A stretch of 64,000 nt of DNA. It comes from Photobacterium swingsii (GTDB taxonomy: Bacteria; Pseudomonadota; Gammaproteobacteria; Enterobacterales; Vibrionaceae). Below the pieces are notes generated by a model. It was not told the origin of the DNA. It did not search any database and was given only the letters and a program-made list of their open reading frames with translations. A program made the translations under genes and the position numbers. How positions within the stretch are numbered: the first letter of the stretch is position 1; every line of letters starts with the position of its first letter. The stretch is taken from assembly GCF_024346715.1 (NCBI RefSeq), contig NZ_AP024852.1, positions 3,472,001 through 3,536,000 on the forward strand, read 5' to 3'. Below, piece by piece: positions 60,158-64,000 of this stretch.

Positions 60158-61075
60158 TTACATCAATTTAAACAGCGATAAATTCTGTACTTTGCTGTAC
60201 GTCATTTGCGTCGCTTGCAGCGCAGCCATTTGAGTATTGAGCTCTAAAATCGCTTGGCTGTAGTCTAAATCTTTCACATCGCCGATCAGTTTATCATTGA
60301 TGAGCTTATTATCATCATGCGAACCTGAAATCATGGTCAATGAATTTTGCTGACCACCGACATCCGTTAACGCGCCATTGATCGATGACAAGGTGCTTTT
60401 AATGTCTGCTTGTGCTTGCGTGACACTGCTGGTGAGGTTGCTTCCATCAACAGCGGGGTTACGCAGATCATTAATCACGCTATCTAAGGTATTGAAAATA
60501 TTATCACTACCATTAGAGAACATCACATCTGCCGTCTGGTTCGCTGGAATCGACATCGATTCTGCAACCTGCACTTCACGCTGATCGCTGTTACCTTGGT
60601 AAACATATTTACCTGTAGCTGGATCTTTCACGATCGGTTGAGTATCAGTTTTGGTGCCAGCAAAAATGTAATCGCCGTTAGGGTTCTTACTGTTCGCAAT
60701 ATCCGTTAGCTGACCCAAAATGCCATCCAACTCCGTTGCAATTGCTTCGCGGCCTTCCATGGTGCTGTTGCTCGCATTCAGTATGCCAGTCACCAATTCT
60801 TGCGCACGCAATACCGCAGTATTTGAGGCATCAAGGTGTGATTCAGTCTGGCCTAACTGAGTCTTCAAGTTCGAGATATTCTTTTTAAACTGAGAAATAT
60901 CGGCTTGCTCACGATCCAGCATCATCAGCTGTACGGCACCAAGCGGGTCATCCGATGGCTTCAGCATGCGCTCGCCAGAGTTAAGCTGAATAAAAGTCTT
61001 GTTCACACCTGTTGTCGAGCTCTGCATGCTCGTCAACATAATATTGTTCATTTGCGAGGTGCTTATCCGCATCAT
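60158..61075 (-). CDS. flgL: Flagellar hook-filament junction protein FlgL
   Basis: 305 residues (HAP3). The N-terminal flagellin-like domain (MMRISTSQMNNIMLTSMQSS, NSGERMLKPSDDPLGAVQLM) and C-terminal helix (LDYSQAILELNTQMAALQATQ) are typical. It follows flgK after 22 bases. Confidence 0.93.
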   Translation of the reverse strand: MMRISTSQMNNIMLTSMQSSTTGVNKTFIQLNSGERMLKPSDDPLGAVQLMMLDREQADISQFKKNISNLKTQLGQTESHLDASNTAVLRAQELVTGILNASNSTMEGREAIATELDGILGQLTDIANSKNPNGDYIFAGTKTDTQPIVKDPATGKYVYQGNSDQREVQVAESMSIPANQTADVMFSNGSDNIFNTLDSVINDLRNPAVDGSNLTSSVTQAQADIKSTLSSINGALTDVGGQQNSLTMISGSHDDNKLINDKLIGDVKDLDYSQAILELNTQMAALQATQMTYSKVQNLSLFKLM

Positions 61076-61097
61076 TCAATCCTACTGGTATGTTTAA

Positions 61098-62504
61098 TTA
61101 GCGGAACATCGACAAAGTGACATCAAACAGCTGTTGAGCGGTTGAAATCACTTGTGCATTCGCTTGATACATTTGGGTATACGTCATGATGCTAGCCGCT
61201 TCCTCATCGAGGTTAACGCCGCTTTTGCTATCACGTTCGCCTTGTGCCTGATCAACCAAGGCCGCAGAGGCTTTAGTGTCGGCTTCAAGCTGCGCGGTAC
61301 GAATCGCCCAATCACCGGTTAAACCTGTGTAGTTGCTGTAAATTGACTTACCATTAAGCTTATCAATCGCCAGTTCATATTTTTCCAATGCTTCTGGTGT
61401 CAGCTTGCTCTTATCTACATTAACCGGCGCATTTTTAAGCTCAATTAAACCTTTAAGGTTGTCACTGTTGCCCGGTTCATCTGCAGCAGACGAAAACGCT
61501 AATTGCTTAGGGTCATCAACCAATAAGGTCAATTTTGATGCTGCGCCTTCAACGCTATCCACACCACCAAAAACGGCTTTACCCGCATCGCCATTTAAAT
61601 CAAAACCTTGTTGGTGCTTCTCATTAAATTCAGTAGCAAAACTATAAGCCATGACATCCAACTCGCGGCGTAAGCCTACCAGTTCATTGTCACGGTAATC
61701 CACTAAGCCACCAATGGTGCCGCCCAAGTTATCATCTAGCGCAAGGTTAGTATCACCACGCTTCAAGACTAACTCGCCATTATGATCTTGGCTCAATTGG
61801 CTTGCGGTGGTTCCGCTAACCAGTGTTTGCCCCTTGGCCATAGTGACAGTCACTGTGCCATCATCATGATACGTTGGATTCACATCCATCATTGATGACA
61901 ACTGGCGAATCGCTTCATCACGCGCATCAAGCAAGCTGCTTGCCGCTTCGCTGTTACCACCCACATCACGGATACTGCTGTTAAGGCTCGCAATGCTTGC
62001 CATCAAAGTATTGGCATCGGTGATCGACGCATCTAGCTGGCCTTTAACCTGCGTTTCTTGGCTATCAAGTTGATTGCTTAAGTTATTAAAGCGCTGCACC
62101 ATCGACTTACTTTCACTGACAATCGTCTGGCGATAAGCAATGTCTTGTGGCTTCGCAGAGGCTTCATTAAGGCTGGCATAAAAACGGTCTAGACCTGTAC
62201 TGATAGAGGTACTTTTATTGTTTAATACCGTTTCTGTTTTTTGCATGTACTGCGAACTGATCGCATTGTAACCCCACGAGCCGCGCTGACGATAAATCTG
62301 CTGGTTCAGGTAGTTATCCGCCATGCGTTCCACGTTACTTACGCCAACCCCAGCACCACTGTTATTGGCACCAGTTACCGCACCAAAACCAACACGTTGG
62401 CGGCTGTAACCTGGGGTCATCACGTTAGAAACGTTGTGGGCTGTCACAGAAAGGCCTGCGTTCGCAGCATTCATGCCGGACAAGCCGATATTAATCAAAC
62501 TCAT
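61098..62504 (-). CDS. flgK: Flagellar hook-filament junction protein FlgK
   Basis: 468 residues (HAP1). The start MSLINIGLSGMNAANAGLSV is the family signature, followed by VTAHNVSNVMTPGYSRQRV; the end is MYQANAQVISTAQQLFDVTL. Short for FlgK (about 547 in E. coli) because of a smaller middle. Overlaps flgJ by four bases. Confidence 0.94.
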   Translation of the reverse strand: MSLINIGLSGMNAANAGLSVTAHNVSNVMTPGYSRQRVGFGAVTGANNSGAGVGVSNVERMADNYLNQQIYRQRGSWGYNAISSQYMQKTETVLNNKSTSISTGLDRFYASLNEASAKPQDIAYRQTIVSESKSMVQRFNNLSNQLDSQETQVKGQLDASITDANTLMASIASLNSSIRDVGGNSEAASSLLDARDEAIRQLSSMMDVNPTYHDDGTVTVTMAKGQTLVSGTTASQLSQDHNGELVLKRGDTNLALDDNLGGTIGGLVDYRDNELVGLRRELDVMAYSFATEFNEKHQQGFDLNGDAGKAVFGGVDSVEGAASKLTLLVDDPKQLAFSSAADEPGNSDNLKGLIELKNAPVNVDKSKLTPEALEKYELAIDKLNGKSIYSNYTGLTGDWAIRTAQLEADTKASAALVDQAQGERDSKSGVNLDEEAASIMTYTQMYQANAQVISTAQQLFDVTLSMFR

Positions 62505-63010
62505 AACTCTTCGTCATCCATCTGGATTTTCAAATGCTGCGACAGCGGAGTAGTATTCCCCCACCAGTGTGGCAACTTAACCTGGTTACCGGATTGCAAT
62601 CTGGTGTCATTCGCTGGGCTAAAATTCCCAGCTAACGATTCAATCGGTGTCTGTTGATTAACAGCGACCGCCTGTGGCTGTGGCTTAAATGCTTCATGCT
62701 GACCCAATTGTTTAATCAGCATGTCAGATATACCCATGCTCTGTTGCTGGCTCATTTCAACCGCAATTTGACTGTCGTACATTTCGCGGAAAAACTTTTG
62801 CTGTTTACTGTTGAACGGAGAGTCTTCCCCTTCATTCATCGACTCTGATGCTTTACGCATATGACGCAGCACAGTTTGCAAAAATACCGCCTCAAACTGA
62901 TTGGCAGCCTGTTGTAGCGCTTGCTTTTTATCCGGATTTGCGGTGATTTTATTTAGTTCACTCATGTCGTTGTATAAGGCTGAGTGCTGCTCGTTATCGA
63001 TCACTTTCAT
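62501..63010 (-). CDS. flgJ: Rod-capping protein FlgJ, without muramidase domain
   Basis: 169 residues with the rod-binding domain (AANQFEAVFLQTVLRHMRKASE and FREMYDSQIAVEMSQQ). The usual C-terminal glucosaminidase domain of gamma-proteobacterial FlgJ is missing and the tail is a Gln/Asn-rich stretch. The same short form is known from other lateral systems, where the wall-cutting enzyme is separate. Its stop and start overlap those of flgK and flgI. Confidence 0.87.
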   Translation of the reverse strand: MKVIDNEQHSALYNDMSELNKITANPDKKQALQQAANQFEAVFLQTVLRHMRKASESMNEGEDSPFNSKQQKFFREMYDSQIAVEMSQQQSMGISDMLIKQLGQHEAFKPQPQAVAVNQQTPIESLAGNFSPANDTRLQSGNQVKLPHWWGNTTPLSQHLKIQMDDEEL

Positions 63011-64000
63011 TACAGAATTACCAATTCACCATCTAGCGCACCTGATTCGTCCAATGCAATCAAAATTGACATCAGATCATTAGGTGATGCACCTAAACTA
63101 TTCACTGCATCAACAATACTTTGCAGCGATGTGCCTTCGTTACCTTCAGGCCAAATAAAGACTTTGCCACGCTCTTGATCAATCGAGACATCTGACGATG
63201 GCGTAACTGTCGTTTTACCGTTGCTAAATGCATTCGGCTGACTCACGTTGTAGTTCTCAACCACACTGACTGTTAAGTTACCGTGACTGACAGCAGCGGT
63301 GTGCACTCGCACATCTTTGCCTACCACAATCGTACCTGTACGGGCATTAAAGACCACACGATCCAGTTTCTTCTGCTGGGCAACATCGAGGTTTTCAAGC
63401 ATGGCTAAGAAAGTCACGCGCTGGCTCGCTTTATGTGGCGCACGCACACGGATACGGGCATGGCTTTCTGCTAATGCGACATCAGGGCCAAACACACGGT
63501 TAATTTCTTTTTCGATGTTACGGGCGGTATTAAAACCCGGCACTTTTAAATTCAAAATGACATCGGTCGACGTTAAGAACGACGACGGAATTTCACGCTC
63601 GATGATCCCGCCATTAGGGATCAGACCCGCCGTTGGGATATTGATTGTTATGCCAGTGCCACTGTTACCTTGGGCATTTACACCACCCACGACTAAGTTA
63701 CCCTGCGCCATAGCATAGATTTGGCCATCGACCCCTTTTAGCGGCGTGAGTAATAACGTACCGCCACGCAGACTTTTAGCATCACCGATTGACGACACAG
63801 TGATATCCAGCGATTGGCCTTTACCAGCCAATGCAGGAATAGAGGCGTTCACCGCAACCGCGGCAACGTTTTTCAATTTAGGATCGACGTTGGCTGGCAG
63901 CTGCACCCCAAATTGACTCAGCATGTTTTTCACTGACTGCGAAGTAAACTTAGTTTGGTTTTTATCACCAGTACCGCTTAAACCGACAACCAAGCCATAG
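63010..64000 (-). CDS. flgI: P-ring protein FlgI (5' end cut by the window)
   Basis: About 330 C-terminal residues are present, starting at YGLVVGLSGTGDKNQTKF, which sits about 35 residues into the mature family sequence. The signal peptide and first part lie outside the window. FlgI builds the periplasmic P ring around the rod. LRGGTLLLTPLKGVDGQIYA is a conserved segment and the end is SLGASPNDLMSILIALDESGAL. Any annotation starting at 63993 would wrongly make this a whole gene. Confidence 0.92.
   Translation of the reverse strand, partial: YGLVVGLSGTGDKNQTKFTSQSVKNMLSQFGVQLPANVDPKLKNVAAVAVNASIPALAGKGQSLDITVSSIGDAKSLRGGTLLLTPLKGVDGQIYAMAQGNLVVGGVNAQGNSGTGITINIPTAGLIPNGGIIEREIPSSFLTSTDVILNLKVPGFNTARNIEKEINRVFGPDVALAESHARIRVRAPHKASQRVTFLAMLENLDVAQQKKLDRVVFNARTGTIVVGKDVRVHTAAVSHGNLTVSVVENYNVSQPNAFSNGKTTVTPSSDVSIDQERGKVFIWPEGNEGTSLQSIVDAVNSLGASPNDLMSILIALDESGALDGELVIL

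Overview
The window looks like chromosome 1 of a Photobacterium-like member of the Vibrionaceae. This is inferred from protein similarity, from a lateral flagellar (laf/lfg) cluster, from the CrbR/CrbS-ActP acetate module, and from gene order. Much of the left half keeps the E. coli 94-minute order (queG, tRNA-Gly, orn, rsgA, psd, epmA, frdABCD, efp, epmB, groESL, fxsA, aspA, dcuA), with Vibrio-type genes inserted. No database could be searched, so the genus is a judgement.

Layout. 1-1000: a PEP-CTERM surface protein behind a sigma-54 type promoter. 1.1-7.3 kb: queG, a non-coding stretch with five DnaA boxes (a candidate datA), a minus-strand array of nine tRNA-Gly(GCC) and seven initiator tRNA-fMet genes plus two decayed tRNA-Gly copies, then orn and rsgA. 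7.3-16.3 kb: psd, a DASS transporter, a small beta-barrel, a chemoreceptor, a periplasmic carbonic anhydrase, a DMT exporter, a possible Fur-controlled small RNA and epmA. 16.3-27 kb: frdABCD, a lipoprotein, efp and divergent epmB, a second chemoreceptor beside a periplasmic broad-specificity racemase, and rimK. 28.1-33.6 kb: groES-groEL, with a reverse-transcriptase-encoding group II intron splitting the groEL stop codon. 33.6-39.1 kb: a MATE pump, fxsA, aspA and dcuA. 39.5-48.5 kb: a LysR regulator, CrbR, MarC, a DUF485 protein, ActP and the transporter-kinase CrbS. 48.5-50.5 kb: a chromosomal ParM-type actin and an overlapping coiled-coil partner. 50.6-64 kb: lateral flagellar genes, all on the minus strand (from flgI, cut by the window edge, through flgJ, flgK, flgL, a lafW-like gene, lafA, fliD, fliS, fliT, fliK, fliL-like and lafS to lafT and lafU).

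Genes that act together: EpmB and EpmA modify Lys34 of EF-P. AspA, DcuA and FrdABCD form the aspartate/fumarate respiration route. CrbS, CrbR and ActP form an acetate-response set. The flagellar genes cover P ring, rod cap, hook-filament junction, filament, chaperones, sigma-28 factor and stator.

Most worth a second look: the intron in the groEL stop codon, the ParM-like actin pair, the datA-like DnaA-box cluster, the sigma-54 promoter before the PEP-CTERM gene, and the Fur-box promoter with no gene behind it.
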